Shown here: positions 18,138 to 26,333 of the stretch, one piece after another
How the letters are laid out: every line of letters starts with the position of its first letter
Position numbering within the stretch: the first letter of the stretch is position 1
NCBI RefSeq assembly: GCF_002797315.1
Contig: NZ_KZ454936.1
Location: 867,133 to 931,132, forward strand
From: Bacillus sp. FJAT-44742
Lineage (GTDB): Bacteria > Bacillota > Bacilli > Bacillales > Marinococcaceae
Reading direction: 5' to 3'
DNA length: 64,000 nt
Translations under genes and position numbers: made by a program
The notes under the pieces: generated by a model
The model's input: only the letters and a program-made list of their open reading frames with translations
Database searches by the model: none
Told to the model about the DNA's origin: nothing

Positions 18138-19343
18138 ATGACTGAAAAAATGTTTGATCCGATAGAGGAAGCGATTTATGAATTGATGCAAGGAAAGGTA
18201 GTTATTGTTTGTGATGATGAGGATCGTGAAAATGAAGGAGATTTTGTGGCTTTAGCAGAAAAAGTTACTCCTGAAACAATTAATTTTATGATTACTCACG
18301 GAAGAGGCCTGGTTTGCGCTCCAATTTGTGTAGATCGTGCAAAAGAGCTTGATTTGCAGACAATGGTAGACCATAATACTGATCCACACGGAACTGCTTT
18401 TACCGTGAGTATTGACCACAAAACAAATGCAACAGGAATATCTGCCCATGAACGAGCTGACACGATCCGGGCTTTAATCGCTAAAGACACCAAGCCTCAT
18501 GATTTTAAAAAGCCTGGACATATATTTCCTCTTGTGGCCAAAAATGGCGGTGTGTTACGCAGAGCAGGGCATACAGAAGCTGCAGTGGATTTAGCCAGGC
18601 TCTCTGGAGCTGAGCCTGCAGGGGTTATTTGCGAAATTATTAAAGATGACGGGTCGATGGCGCGGGTCCCTGACTTGAGAAAAATTGCTGACCAGCATGA
18701 AATAAAAATGATAACCATTAAAGACCTGATTCAATACCGCCATAAAAAAGATAAATTAATCAGAAGAGAAACTGAAATTAAGCTTCCTACAGACTATGGA
18801 GATTTTAGAGCGGTAGGCTACACATCAATTGTGGATGAAAAAGAAAGCATTGCCCTCGTTAAGGGCCAGTTTGCTCCGGATGAGCCCGTTCTTGTTCGGG
18901 TGCATTCCGAGTGTTTAACAGGAGATGTATTTGGTTCCCACCGCTGTGATTGCGGACCACAGCTGAATGCTGCCTTGCAGCAGATAGAAAAAGCAGGAAA
19001 AGGTGTCTTGTTATATATGAGACAGGAAGGACGGGGGATAGGCTTAATTAACAAAATGAAAGCCTATAAGCTTCAGGAAGAAGGCTACGATACCGTTGAA
19101 GCAAATGAAAAGCTTGGATTCGGTCCGGACCTTCGTGATTATGGCATAGGAGCTCAGGTTTTAAGAGATCTTGGAATTTCCAAAATGAAGCTGCTGACTA
19201 ATAACCCCAGGAAAATAACAGGTCTTAAAGGGTACGGACTTGAAGTTGTAGAGCGAGTGCCGTTAGAATTACCATATAACAAAGATAATGAAACTTATCT
19301 ACGCACCAAACATTCTAAATTAGGACATATGCTGCATTTTTAG
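18138..19343 (+). CDS. ribBA: Bifunctional RibBA: DHBP synthase / GTP cyclohydrolase II
   Basis: A 401-residue fusion. Residues 1 to about 203 form 3,4-dihydroxy-2-butanone-4-phosphate synthase ([13 protein letters not shown], then [14 protein letters not shown]). The C-terminal half is GTP cyclohydrolase II, with zinc cysteines in [20 protein letters not shown], the [12 protein letters not shown] motif and [12 protein letters not shown]. Both active-site sets look intact. It supplies both entry precursors of the pathway. Confidence 0.96.
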   Translation: MTEKMFDPIEEAIYELMQGKVVIVCDDEDRENEGDFVALAEKVTPETINFMITHGRGLVCAPICVDRAKELDLQTMVDHNTDPHGTAFTVSIDHKTNATGISAHERADTIRALIAKDTKPHDFKKPGHIFPLVAKNGGVLRRAGHTEAAVDLARLSGAEPAGVICEIIKDDGSMARVPDLRKIADQHEIKMITIKDLIQYRHKKDKLIRRETEIKLPTDYGDFRAVGYTSIVDEKESIALVKGQFAPDEPVLVRVHSECLTGDVFGSHRCDCGPQLNAALQQIEKAGKGVLLYMRQEGRGIGLINKMKAYKLQEEGYDTVEANEKLGFGPDLRDYGIGAQVLRDLGISKMKLLTNNPRKITGLKGYGLEVVERVPLELPYNKDNETYLRTKHSKLGHMLHF

Positions 19344-19363
19344 CAATGAAAGGGGAAATTGAC

Positions 19364-19837
19364 ATGGGAAACATTTATGAAGGTGAACTAGTAGGCACGG
19401 GCCAGAAAATTGGGATTGTGGTTGGAAGGTTCAATGAATTTATTACGAGTAAATTATTAAGCGGAGCAGAGAATACGCTTAAACGCCATGGCGTAAATGA
19501 AGAAAATATCGATATTGCCTGGGTACCGGGTGCATTTGAAATTCCTTTTGCAGCAAAGAAGATGGCTGAAACAGGGAAATATGACGCCATCATTACACTT
19601 GGAACTGTTATTCGCGGTTCTACTCCTCATTTTGATTATGTGTGCGGTGAAGCTGCAAAGGGAGTAGGTTCTCTTTCTCTTCAAACCGGGATTCCTGTAA
19701 TATTTGGTGTCCTTACCACGGACACAATTGAGCAAGCGATTGAGCGTGCCGGGACGAAAGCAGGAAATAAAGGGGCAGAAGCAGCTGTGACAGCAATTGA
19801 AATGGCCAACCTTGATAAAAGCTTAAAAGAAGAGTAA
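19364..19837 (+). CDS. ribH: 6,7-dimethyl-8-ribityllumazine synthase
   Basis: A 157-residue lumazine synthase: [52 protein letters not shown] and [17 protein letters not shown]. An in-frame ATG exists at 19346, but AAAGGGG lies 8 bases before the ATG at 19364, which also gives the standard length. It assembles into icosahedral shells with riboflavin synthase in Bacillus. Confidence 0.95.
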   Translation: MGNIYEGELVGTGQKIGIVVGRFNEFITSKLLSGAENTLKRHGVNEENIDIAWVPGAFEIPFAAKKMAETGKYDAIITLGTVIRGSTPHFDYVCGEAAKGVGSLSLQTGIPVIFGVLTTDTIEQAIERAGTKAGNKGAEAAVTAIEMANLDKSLKEE

Positions 19838-20030
19838 AATAACGATAGCGTAAATGGCTAAGCAGTATAACATAAAAGGACAAACATCCTTAATGTGAGT
19901 CAAATTTCCTTGCCTGTAGGTGGTAAAATATGTCGTTTGAACCTTTTCTTTTGGTGATACACAGGTATAATTGAGGAAGAAGGAACAGCATATTAAGGTA
20001 TAAGATCAACATGAGCAATGAGGGATGAAA

Positions 20031-20396
20031 ATGTTCATCAAGTACAAATCTTCGTATAAAAAGATAGCTATGGGTCTTCTTTCTTTTATGCCTGAAGAAA
20101 AGGAAGTTAAGAAACTGCAGGAAACCATTCGTCTTTATGAAGAAGAGGAAAACAGGCAGCTGTATCTTTGGAAAGAAAACGATGACCTTGTAGGTGTAAT
20201 CGGAATTTATATGCATGAAGATGGAACACCTGAACTCAAGCATCTTTGTGTAAACCCTTCGTTTCGAGATGAAGGAATTGGCCGGAAAATGGTGTCTGTT
20301 CTTTCGCAACGCTTAGGCTGTGAAATGGTTGGTTCTGAAGAAACATCAGGTTTTTTGAGCTGCTGTGAAAATGAAGTGAATCAAGAAGTGAATTAG
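20031..20396 (+). CDS. ribT: RibT, GNAT-family acetyltransferase of the rib operon
   Basis: A 121-residue protein starting MFIKYKSSYKKIAMGLLSFMP, close to what I recall of B. subtilis RibT, with a GNAT core in LKHLCVNPSFRDEGIGRKMV (acetyl-CoA loop). An ATG at 20025 overlaps the GAGGG site, so 20031 is preferred. Substrate unknown. About 190 bases separate it from ribH, a longer gap than elsewhere in the operon, and I see no clear terminator there. Confidence 0.85.
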   Translation: MFIKYKSSYKKIAMGLLSFMPEEKEVKKLQETIRLYEEEENRQLYLWKENDDLVGVIGIYMHEDGTPELKHLCVNPSFRDEGIGRKMVSVLSQRLGCEMVGSEETSGFLSCCENEVNQEVN

Positions 20397-20440
20397 AAGC
20401 TTGCAGGATTGTAAATGATAAGCATAATATAATAAGCATA

Positions 20441-20480
20441 AAAAAAACGGAAGGCGTAAGTTACGCCTTCCGTTCCTTTT
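20441..20480. terminator. Bidirectional terminator between ribT and the DUF309 gene
   Basis: A perfect 13-bp stem, ACGGAAGGCGTAA and TTACGCCTTCCGT with a 1-base centre, is flanked by A-run on the left and a T-rich run on the right. It ends both converging transcripts. The minus-strand stop codon is inside the stem. Confidence 0.9.
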
Positions 20481-20988
20481 CTTTGACATATTGTTGTTTA
20501 AGGCGTTCCTCAATCACTTCGGATCGGTCACGAAGAGTGTGTTTATGAATAATCATACCATTTTCGAAGTCGCTGTCGGATCCCCAGAGCGAGCCGATTT
20601 CCAAGGATTTTTGCTTGCAATAGGCAAGGAGATCCAAATCAGCGATTGGGAGGTTAAATTCCTCATAGTCCTTATATTCATACATATCCGTTAGCCTCTG
20701 TTCAAGCCTTTGAAGTAATTCCTCATATTGTAAGCCAAGGAGCTTCAAATTCTCGGCTTCTTTACTTAGAATGTTTATAGCGCTTGCCATCATACGAATG
20801 GCGCCAGAGAAATTATTCCTTCTTTGGTGGTATAAGGAAACGGCTACTTGTATTAAACCCACCCAGTGTGGATTTCTTTCTTCTTTCTTATCTTTCTTCC
20901 AGTGCTCTTCAAGAACCTCATGACATTCAAAGAAGTCTCTGGGCCCATGAAAGTATACGAGGTATTCGATATATGCGTTTGGATACAT
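20461..20988 (-). CDS. DUF309 family protein (YpuF-like)
   Basis: A 175-residue helical protein with the family motif FHGPRDFFECHEVLEEHWK near residue 12 and HWVGLIQVAVSLYHQRRNNFSGA. The frame opens further upstream. The ATG at 20988 (MYPNAYIEYL) gives the usual N terminus, and a TTG two codons earlier (20994) is better spaced from AAAGGAG. In B. subtilis ypuF lies between ribT and scpA, but here it is on the opposite strand. Function unknown. Confidence 0.8.
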   Translation of the reverse strand: MYPNAYIEYLVYFHGPRDFFECHEVLEEHWKKDKKEERNPHWVGLIQVAVSLYHQRRNNFSGAIRMMASAINILSKEAENLKLLGLQYEELLQRLEQRLTDMYEYKDYEEFNLPIADLDLLAYCKQKSLEIGSLWGSDSDFENGMIIHKHTLRDRSEVIEERLKQQYVKEKERKA

Positions 20989-21082
20989 AGACAACAGAAA
21001 CTCCTTTCTTACAAAGAAAACCGATAAGTTTAGCATGGCAATTATTATAACACATTTAATCCAGCTTCAATAGCTGGTTGCC

Positions 21083-21110
21083 TTTGTTAAGAAAGGTGTT
21101 ATGTTATAAT
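21083..21110 (+). promoter_or_regulatory. SigA promoter upstream of scpA
   Basis: Extended -10 TGTTATAAT (21102-21110, perfect TATAAT) with TTTGTT at 21083-21088, 16-base spacing. The transcript would have a leader of about 310 bases before scpA. Confidence 0.65.
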
Positions 21111-21249
21111 TTCAACAGTTTCAAGTAAAAACACACGGTGTTTTGCTGGAAAAAATATATTTTTTTACTAATTATTTTTTTATCTTTGTTCCATCTTGTT
21201 CGTCAAAGACGTTTGATAACACCTATAGGGGCAAGCAGACATCGATTTA

Positions 21250-21352
21250 TACATTACTTTATTCGCGTTCCTCGGGCATGATCTCTGATTCCTCGGGAGC
21301 TCCCTGCGGGCTCGTGAGGCTCATGCTATTCCCGAAGGCGTCGCTCTTTTAT
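21250..21352. repeat. GC-rich non-coding segment, probable degenerate interspersed repeat
   Basis: Within the scpA leader the composition shifts to GC-rich with several overlapping small palindromes (CCTCGGGAGCTCCCTGCGGG, two CCTCGGG copies, GAGGCTCATGC, ATTCCCGAAGG). The style resembles degenerate intergenic repeats I recall from alkaliphilic Bacillaceae. No reading frame of interest crosses it. Confidence 0.4.
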
Positions 21353-21425
21353 CACAATGACACAAATTGTAAAAAATTAACATTCCCTTTTTAACAGAAC
21401 CATTTTAAAAATCAGGTGATAAGAC

Positions 21426-22190
21426 GTGAATTCATACAACGTAAAGATTGATGCTTTTGAAGGTCCCCTTGACCTCTTGTTACATTTGATACAGCAGGCA
21501 GAAGTTGACATTTATAACATTCCTGTTTCAGAAATAACCGAGCAGTATCTCTTGTACGTGCAGACAATGCAAGAGCTGGAATTGGATGTTGCCAGCGAAT
21601 ATCTAGTGATGGCTGCAACGCTGCTTGCTATCAAGAGTCAAATGCTCCTTCCAAAGCAGGAAGAAATGATAGACGAAGAACTGACTGAGGATTGGGAGGA
21701 AGACCCCAGGGAAGAATTAATGAGCCAGCTGCTGGAATATAAGCGATTTAAAGAAGCGGCGGGCACTTTAAAAAATCGTGAGGAACAAAGGAATCTTACA
21801 TTTTCAAAGCCCCCGAGCACGATAGATAACAGCCAGACTTTAGAGGAAGATAACGAAATTGATACGAAACACCTTTCTTTATATGATATGATTCAAGCTT
21901 TTCAGAAGTTAAAAGAGCGTGTGCGGTACAAAAAGCCTCGCCAAACGAAGATTCGTTCCGAAGAAATTCCTTTAACTCAAAGGATGGACGAAATTCGAAC
22001 ATTGTTATCAAGACAAAAGGAACCTACTACTTTTTCAAAACTATTTGATTCCCCTGATAAATCTCATATGGTTGTAACTTTTTTGGCGGTTTTGGAATTA
22101 ATGAAAGCTCATTCCATCTCATGCATGCAGATGGATAATTTTGAGGACATCATTATTATCAGCAGAGAGGGGGAGATACAAGATGAGTAA
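21426..22190 (+). CDS. scpA: Segregation and condensation protein A
   Basis: A 254-residue kleisin. The N-terminal SMC-head-binding motif YNVKIDAFEGPLDLLLHLIQQAEVDIYNIPVSEITEQYL and the C-terminal winged-helix part (VTFLAVLELMKAHSI, FEDIIII) are both present. With ScpB and SMC it compacts and segregates the chromosome. GTG start behind AGGTGAT. Its last 8 bases overlap scpB. Confidence 0.95.
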   Translation: MNSYNVKIDAFEGPLDLLLHLIQQAEVDIYNIPVSEITEQYLLYVQTMQELELDVASEYLVMAATLLAIKSQMLLPKQEEMIDEELTEDWEEDPREELMSQLLEYKRFKEAAGTLKNREEQRNLTFSKPPSTIDNSQTLEEDNEIDTKHLSLYDMIQAFQKLKERVRYKKPRQTKIRSEEIPLTQRMDEIRTLLSRQKEPTTFSKLFDSPDKSHMVVTFLAVLELMKAHSISCMQMDNFEDIIIISREGEIQDE

Positions 22191-22761
22191 CAAGGATATG
22201 CTGTCGGTGCTCGAAGGACTCTTATTTGTGTGCGGGGATGAAGGCCTAGCTGTGCCGGATGCGGTAAAAGCGTTAGACGGAGATGCCGGGGAAGTGAAAG
22301 AAGCGCTCCTTCTCCTTTCAAGCAACTATGAATATGAAGAACGTGGCCTGCAAATCAAGGAATTTGGCGACAGATTTTATATGATGACGAGAAAAGAACA
22401 TGCTCCGTATTTTAAAAAACTGATTGACCAGTCAAGAAAAGGCAGTCTGTCACAAGCATCTCTTGAAACATTGGCTATCATTGCATATAAACAGCCCATC
22501 ACAAGGGTGGAGATAGAAGAAATCCGGGGAGTGAAATCGGAGAAGCCGATGCAGACCCTGATTAGCAAAGGACTGGTTCAGGAAGCCGGAAGAGCGCAGA
22601 GTACAGGAAGGGCTATTTTGTATCAAACGACCCAGCGTTTTCTTGATGTTTTTGAGCTTTCCTCTTTAGATGAGCTTCCTCCGCTGCCTGAGGGAAAAGA
22701 AGAAAGTGAGGAAGAAGCAGACCTTTTCTTTGAAAGCTTTGAAGATACAATCAAGGAATAG
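22183..22761 (+). CDS. scpB: Segregation and condensation protein B
   Basis: A 192-residue protein with tandem winged helices: MLSVLEGLLFVCGDEGL and SLSQASLETLAIIAYKQPITRVEIEEIRGV, then GRAILYQTTQRFLDVFELSSLDELPPLP. The C terminus is acidic. The ATG at 22183 overlaps the scpA stop, preceded by AGAGGGGGA. In B. subtilis ypuI and dacB follow; here a spore island is found between scpB and dacB. Confidence 0.95.
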   Translation: MSNKDMLSVLEGLLFVCGDEGLAVPDAVKALDGDAGEVKEALLLLSSNYEYEERGLQIKEFGDRFYMMTRKEHAPYFKKLIDQSRKGSLSQASLETLAIIAYKQPITRVEIEEIRGVKSEKPMQTLISKGLVQEAGRAQSTGRAILYQTTQRFLDVFELSSLDELPPLPEGKEESEEEADLFFESFEDTIKE

Positions 22762-22773
22762 GTCATCCTGTCC

Positions 22774-22788
22774 TGGTGCCAGGCACCA
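22774..22788. repeat. Palindromic GGTGCCAGGCACC repeat, copy 1
   Basis: TGGTGCCAGGCACCA palindrome (odd centre) 12 bases after the scpB stop. The 13-base core recurs exactly at 22856-22868. Such palindromes occur between genes in several Bacillaceae. Confidence 0.75.
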
Positions 22789-22855
22789 CCTTTGCTTGTA
22801 ATAGTAGTTCCTGTTGGATCAGACGTGGGCTCTTATTTATGTTACAGCGTTCCAA

Positions 22856-22868
22856 GGTGCCAGGCACC
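22856..22868. repeat. Palindromic GGTGCCAGGCACC repeat, copy 2
   Basis: Exact second copy of the 13-base palindromic core, 68 bases after the first copy and about 87 bases before the sodF ribosome binding site. Confidence 0.75.
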
Positions 22869-22902
22869 TCCCATAAAATAGGACCTGTCATTTTTAAGAG
22901 AA

Positions 22903-22962
22903 TGGGACAACTCCTCACTCCATAAGTTTTAAAATAGAGAAAGGAGTGAGGCTCTTGTCCCA
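22903..22962 (+). promoter_or_regulatory. Long inverted repeat covering the sodF ribosome binding site and start
   Basis: TGGGACAA-CT-CCTCACTCC (22903-22921) pairs with GGAGTGAGG-CTC-TTGTCCCA (22943-22962): 17 base pairs with one small internal loop and a 21-base terminal loop. The right arm contains the GGAG of the ribosome binding site and the TTG start codon of sodF. In mRNA this should hide the start region. It could also derive from a dispersed TGGGACAA element. Confidence 0.65.
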
Positions 22963-23872
22963 GCGGGAAGAATGGAATGAGTATCTTTATCGTGTAAAAG
23001 AGTGGATGGATGATTTGGAAGAATATATATACCATTCAAGAGTAGATGTGCAAAGTGACGAGCAGGAAGAAGCACCTATGGAAACGGAACTTTATCGCTT
23101 AAAAGAATCATGGCCGGAATCAATGGAAGAAGATAAGGAAAAGCTCGATTATTTCATAGAGCAGGTAGGAAAAACAGCAAAAGCATATGAACAATTTCAG
23201 AGCGGAGCAAGTGTAACGACTGAAAGCAGAGGGGAGACTCAGGATTACGTGCCCCCTGGAGAACACCGTCTTCCTCCTTTGCCTTATTCCTACGATGCGT
23301 TAGAGCCAGTGATCTCGGAAGAAATTATGAGACTTCATCATAGTGAGCATCACCAATCTTATGTCGATGGATTAAATAAAGCAGAAGAAGAAATGCAAAG
23401 GGCAAGAGAAACGGGAGATTTTGAACTGTTGAGATATTGGGAAAGGGAAGCTGCCTTTAATGGCGCCGGCCACTATTTACACACCATTTTTTGGAATAAT
23501 ATGAGCCCTGCTGGCGGAGAAGAACCTGGTGGTGAGCTCAGAGATTTCATTGAAAGAGATTTTGGCAGCTTTGAAGGATTTAAAGAGCATTTTAGTGAAG
23601 CTGCAAAAAAGGTCCAGGGTGTTGGGTGGGCTATTTTAGTGTGGGCTCCACGAGCCAGAAGACTGGAAATTCTCCAGGCTGAGAAGCACCATTATTTATC
23701 ACAATGGGATGTCATCCCTCTTTTAGTACTGGATGTCTGGGAGCATGCCTATTACTTACAATACAAAACAGAAAAAGGGAATTACGTCGATAATTTCTGG
23801 TATGTCATTGATTGGGATGATGTGTCTGACAGATTTGAGAAAGCACGTCGTCTCCAGTGGGAGCCCTTTTAG
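22955..23872 (+). CDS. sodF: Fe/Mn superoxide dismutase with N-terminal extension (SodF type)
   Basis: A 305-residue protein. The first ~100 residues are an acidic helical extension absent from ordinary SodA. The SOD domain follows from HRLPPLPYSYDALEP. Metal ligands are in LHHSEHHQSYVDGLN (His), GAGHYLHTIFW (His) and LDVWEHAYYLQY (Asp, His). Length and layout match B. subtilis SodF as I recall it. The start is TTG 22955, with AAAGGAG 9 bases upstream; a GTG at 22946 overlaps that site. It lies at the left edge of the spore island, but a spore role is inference only. Confidence 0.88.
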   Translation: MSQREEWNEYLYRVKEWMDDLEEYIYHSRVDVQSDEQEEAPMETELYRLKESWPESMEEDKEKLDYFIEQVGKTAKAYEQFQSGASVTTESRGETQDYVPPGEHRLPPLPYSYDALEPVISEEIMRLHHSEHHQSYVDGLNKAEEEMQRARETGDFELLRYWEREAAFNGAGHYLHTIFWNNMSPAGGEEPGGELRDFIERDFGSFEGFKEHFSEAAKKVQGVGWAILVWAPRARRLEILQAEKHHYLSQWDVIPLLVLDVWEHAYYLQYKTEKGNYVDNFWYVIDWDDVSDRFEKARRLQWEPF

Positions 23873-23962
23873 CACGTCTGCACGATAGCTCGTTGTTTTA
23901 GCCTAGGTATAAAGAACCCGTCTTCGTTGGAAGGCGGGTTACTTAATGGAAAAGTATGACGC

Positions 23963-23991
23963 GCATATTGTACTTGGATTACTCCATATTA
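23963..23991 (+). promoter_or_regulatory. SigG-type promoter of the first DUF1657 gene
   Basis: GCATA (23963-23967), 17 bases, then CATATTA (23985-23991). It matches GMATR-N17/18-CATNNTA fully. It is 32 bases before the start codon. Confidence 0.72.
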
Positions 23992-24023
23992 AATAAGGAA
24001 TACGATAAAGGAGTGAGATAGGA

Positions 24024-24230
24024 ATGACAGTTGGAACACAAATTAAACAAACATTAGCAGGTCTCAAAAGTGCACAAGCGAGTTTGGAGACCTTTGCTTT
24101 ACAAACTGAAAATCAACAAGCAAAGCAAACATATCAAAATCTTGCGCAGCAAACTCAGAATATCGTGGACAGTTTAGATATGAGAATGAAGCAGGTGGAA
24201 CAGGAAGAACCTCAATATTCCCAGCAATAG
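24024..24230 (+). CDS. DUF1657 domain protein
   Basis: A 68-residue, fully soluble helical protein: TVGTQIKQTLAGLKSAQASLETFALQTENQQAKQTYQNLAQQTQNIVDSL. It is the DUF1657 family, small proteins encoded with spore-membrane genes. Good AAGGAGTGAG site. A strong terminator follows, so it is monocistronic here. In described spoVA2mob operons a DUF1657 gene is also the first gene, but there it is joined to the lipoprotein gene. Confidence 0.88.
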   Translation: MTVGTQIKQTLAGLKSAQASLETFALQTENQQAKQTYQNLAQQTQNIVDSLDMRMKQVEQEEPQYSQQ

Positions 24231-24247
24231 AAAACACTGTGTCAATT

Positions 24248-24278
24248 ACCCAGGCTTTCTCTAAAGCTGGGTTTTTTA
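24248..24278 (+). terminator. Terminator after the first DUF1657 gene
   Basis: ACCCAG-G-CTTT pairs with AAAGCTGGGT (one bulge), followed by six T. The next 165 bases to the converging DUF421 gene hold no feature I recognise. Confidence 0.88.
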
Positions 24279-24446
24279 TATTTTTTTCTTGTAGATGATG
24301 GTAAAAAATGTAAAACATCACACTCTCTTCTCCTTCGCTGACTCCTCGTCAGATTTGTCCCCCAAACCATTCCTTTTCTGAAAGACTCTTGAGAAAGCCA
24401 GGAAATGTAAGATCATCTGAATAGCCTTCCAGTGCGAGTGAGCTTT

Positions 24447-25130
24447 TTACTCATATTTTTGTATGTGCAAAGGCAGGGACCCGTTCCATTCAGCGTATAA
24501 CACTCTCCTGATGTTAGGTATACCGGCTTTATTTAATTCATTTAAAATCTGGTCCTTGGTCCAGTTTATTTCTTTGAGGTTATCTTCTACCCATTCCCCG
24601 TCTAGAATGACACTCATAGGAAGATAAGAAGAGGTTTTAGGTATATTTAAATCTTCTTTTGTTGGCGTGGCAGCACGATCTGCTTTCATAACACTAACCG
24701 AACCATTCGCCTCTAAAATAGCATACTGTACATCTTTCAAGCTAAATATATCCTTATCCCGGAGAAGGTGCTGCAGTTGGTTTATGTCTAACTTATTGCT
24801 CTGTAACGCTTCATAATCTAATTGTCCGTTCCTAATTACAATCGTAGGTTTCCCTTCTAAAACATTTCTGGACCTTTTGAATTTCTGAGTGATTTTTTCA
24901 ATTGTTGAAATGAGAACCGTCCAGACAAAGATGGCATAAAGAACGTATGTAACATGAATCTCTTTATCATAAATTGCATTCCCAACAAGTTCACCTAAAA
25001 CTAAAGCAGAAATAAAATCAAAGGGGGTAAGTTGGGTAATTTGAGTTTTGCCTAAAAGCTTTGTAACCACTAAAAGAGCAAAGAAGCCTATGAGAAGCTC
25101 AACGGTTAAAAAAGCATAATTTGTATTCAT
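24447..25130 (-). CDS. DUF421 (YetF-type) membrane protein
   Basis: A 227-residue protein with three hydrophobic segments in the first ~80 residues (LLIGFFALLVVTKLLG, FISALVLGELVG, TYVLYAIFVWTVLIS). A cytoplasmic domain follows with the family motifs GKPTIVIRNGQLDYEAL, DKDIFSLKDVQYAILEANGSVSV and PMSVILDGEW. YetF-type proteins affect spore membrane properties and germination in Bacillus. It is transcribed against its neighbours and interrupts the usual spoVA2mob order. Confidence 0.85.
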   Translation of the reverse strand: MNTNYAFLTVELLIGFFALLVVTKLLGKTQITQLTPFDFISALVLGELVGNAIYDKEIHVTYVLYAIFVWTVLISTIEKITQKFKRSRNVLEGKPTIVIRNGQLDYEALQSNKLDINQLQHLLRDKDIFSLKDVQYAILEANGSVSVMKADRAATPTKEDLNIPKTSSYLPMSVILDGEWVEDNLKEINWTKDQILNELNKAGIPNIRRVLYAEWNGSLPLHIQKYE

Positions 25131-25312
25131 ATTCCATCAACTTCCATAGTGTTTTTTTATACTATTTCCCTCATTTTCCAAAAAATACAGGATTTACTCA
25201 AGAGTTTTAATCGATGAATGGACACAGAGTGGTAGATGTAATCAAAACGCTGTTCTGCAGACCAAAAAGAACAGCCCATCAGTTGATTTACAACATTCTC
25301 CAAATAAGAAAT

Positions 25313-25341
25313 ACATAAATGGAACTGAATTTTTCATACTA
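25313..25341 (+). promoter_or_regulatory. SigG-type promoter of the lipoprotein-spoVAC operon
   Basis: ACATA (25313-25317), 17 bases, then CATACTA (25335-25341). The -10 is a perfect SigG match and the -35 has one mismatch to GMATR. It is 34 bases before the first gene. Confidence 0.68.
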
Positions 25342-25375
25342 AAAGGAGAATGTAGATGGTTGGAGGTGCAGGTCA

Positions 25376-25837
25376 ATGAAATTGAAACAACTAACATGTG
25401 TACTGCTGGTCATCGCTTCCATTGTTTTTACCACCGCTGGCTGCCAACAGCCTCCTGAAATATCCGGACATACAGAAGTGTCACCGCCAGAGCCTGTTAA
25501 AAATGCTGCGGCACCGCTTCAGGCGAGGGCCGAGGAAGCCAAAGCCATAATTCGGGCCATGGAAGAAGTGACAGATGTTACAGCAGTAAGTTTTGAAAAA
25601 GAGCTTTATATTGCACCGCAAGTGAAGCACAGTGCCCGTTTACGTCTGAAAGAGATTAGAGAAGCCGGTCACAGGAAGCTCACCAAGCGCTGGCCTGGAA
25701 TGACGATTTATTTGTCCACGGACCAGAAAGCCTATATGGAGCTTGAAAAACTAGAAAGAGAGGTCCATCAGCGCCAGCTTAACAAAAGTGATATCAATAA
25801 ACGATTAGGTAAAGTGGAAGAGTACATGAAGGGATAA
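25376..25837 (+). CDS. Sporulation lipoprotein, YhcN/YlaJ-like
   Basis: A 153-residue lipoprotein with a signal sequence and lipobox TTAGC (Cys23). A short Pro-rich linker follows, then a YhcN/YlaJ-type fold: EEAKAIIRAMEEVTDVTAVSFEKELYIAPQVK, and a Lys-rich C terminus. Such proteins are spore inner-membrane lipoproteins. It is the second gene type of spoVA2mob operons and is 16 bases before spoVAC. The family assignment rests on the pattern 'ITDVTAVSF...LYIA' and on context. Confidence 0.78.
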   Translation: MKLKQLTCVLLVIASIVFTTAGCQQPPEISGHTEVSPPEPVKNAAAPLQARAEEAKAIIRAMEEVTDVTAVSFEKELYIAPQVKHSARLRLKEIREAGHRKLTKRWPGMTIYLSTDQKAYMELEKLEREVHQRQLNKSDINKRLGKVEEYMKG

Positions 25838-25853
25838 CAAGGGGGATAATAAG

Positions 25854-26333
25854 GTGGCTAATGAAAAAAAGAAAACTCTTACACCAGCCCAGCAGGAATA
25901 TCAAACACTGGCGAAAGGAAGAGAACCTGAACGGCCTGTGGTGCAGAACTGCATTCGTGCTTTTTGGGTCGGAGGCCTTATTTGCTTTGTAGGACAAGGT
26001 ATTCAAACTTTTTTTCTTCATTTTTTTGATTTTAATGAGCAGACAGCGGGCAATCCTACCGTTGCAGTGTTAATTATTCTATCAATTTTGTTGACTGGAT
26101 TAGGTGTATACGATCGCTTTGCTCAATATGCTGGAGCTGGAACAGCGGTTCCTGTTACTGGGTTTGCCAATGCCATGGCAAGTGCGGCCATCGAGCATAG
26201 GACGGAAGGATATGTCCTGGGAGTCGGCGGTAACATGTTTAAACTGGCCGGTTCGGTAATTGTTTTTGGAAGTGTCGCTGCCTTTTTTATCGCTCTCATC
26301 AGAACCATTCTTATACAGTGGGGGGGATTATAA
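25854..26333 (+). CDS. spoVAC: Stage V sporulation protein AC
   Basis: A 159-residue membrane protein: soluble lead (LTPAQQEYQTLAKGREPERPVVQNCIRAFWVGGLICFVGQ), then hydrophobic segments, with AGAGTAVPVTGFANAMASAAIEHRTEGYVLGVGGNMFKLAGSVI. SpoVAC is a mechanosensitive channel protein needed for Ca-DPA movement. GTG start behind GGGGGATAA. The stop overlaps the spoVAD ATG. This is the only spoVAC in the window. Confidence 0.93.
   Translation: MANEKKKTLTPAQQEYQTLAKGREPERPVVQNCIRAFWVGGLICFVGQGIQTFFLHFFDFNEQTAGNPTVAVLIILSILLTGLGVYDRFAQYAGAGTAVPVTGFANAMASAAIEHRTEGYVLGVGGNMFKLAGSVIVFGSVAAFFIALIRTILIQWGGL

Noticed and set aside
23915-23940. AACCCG/CGGGTT hairpin after sodF as terminator
   Set aside because: The stem is reasonable, but the T-run needed for intrinsic termination is missing, so it was not listed.
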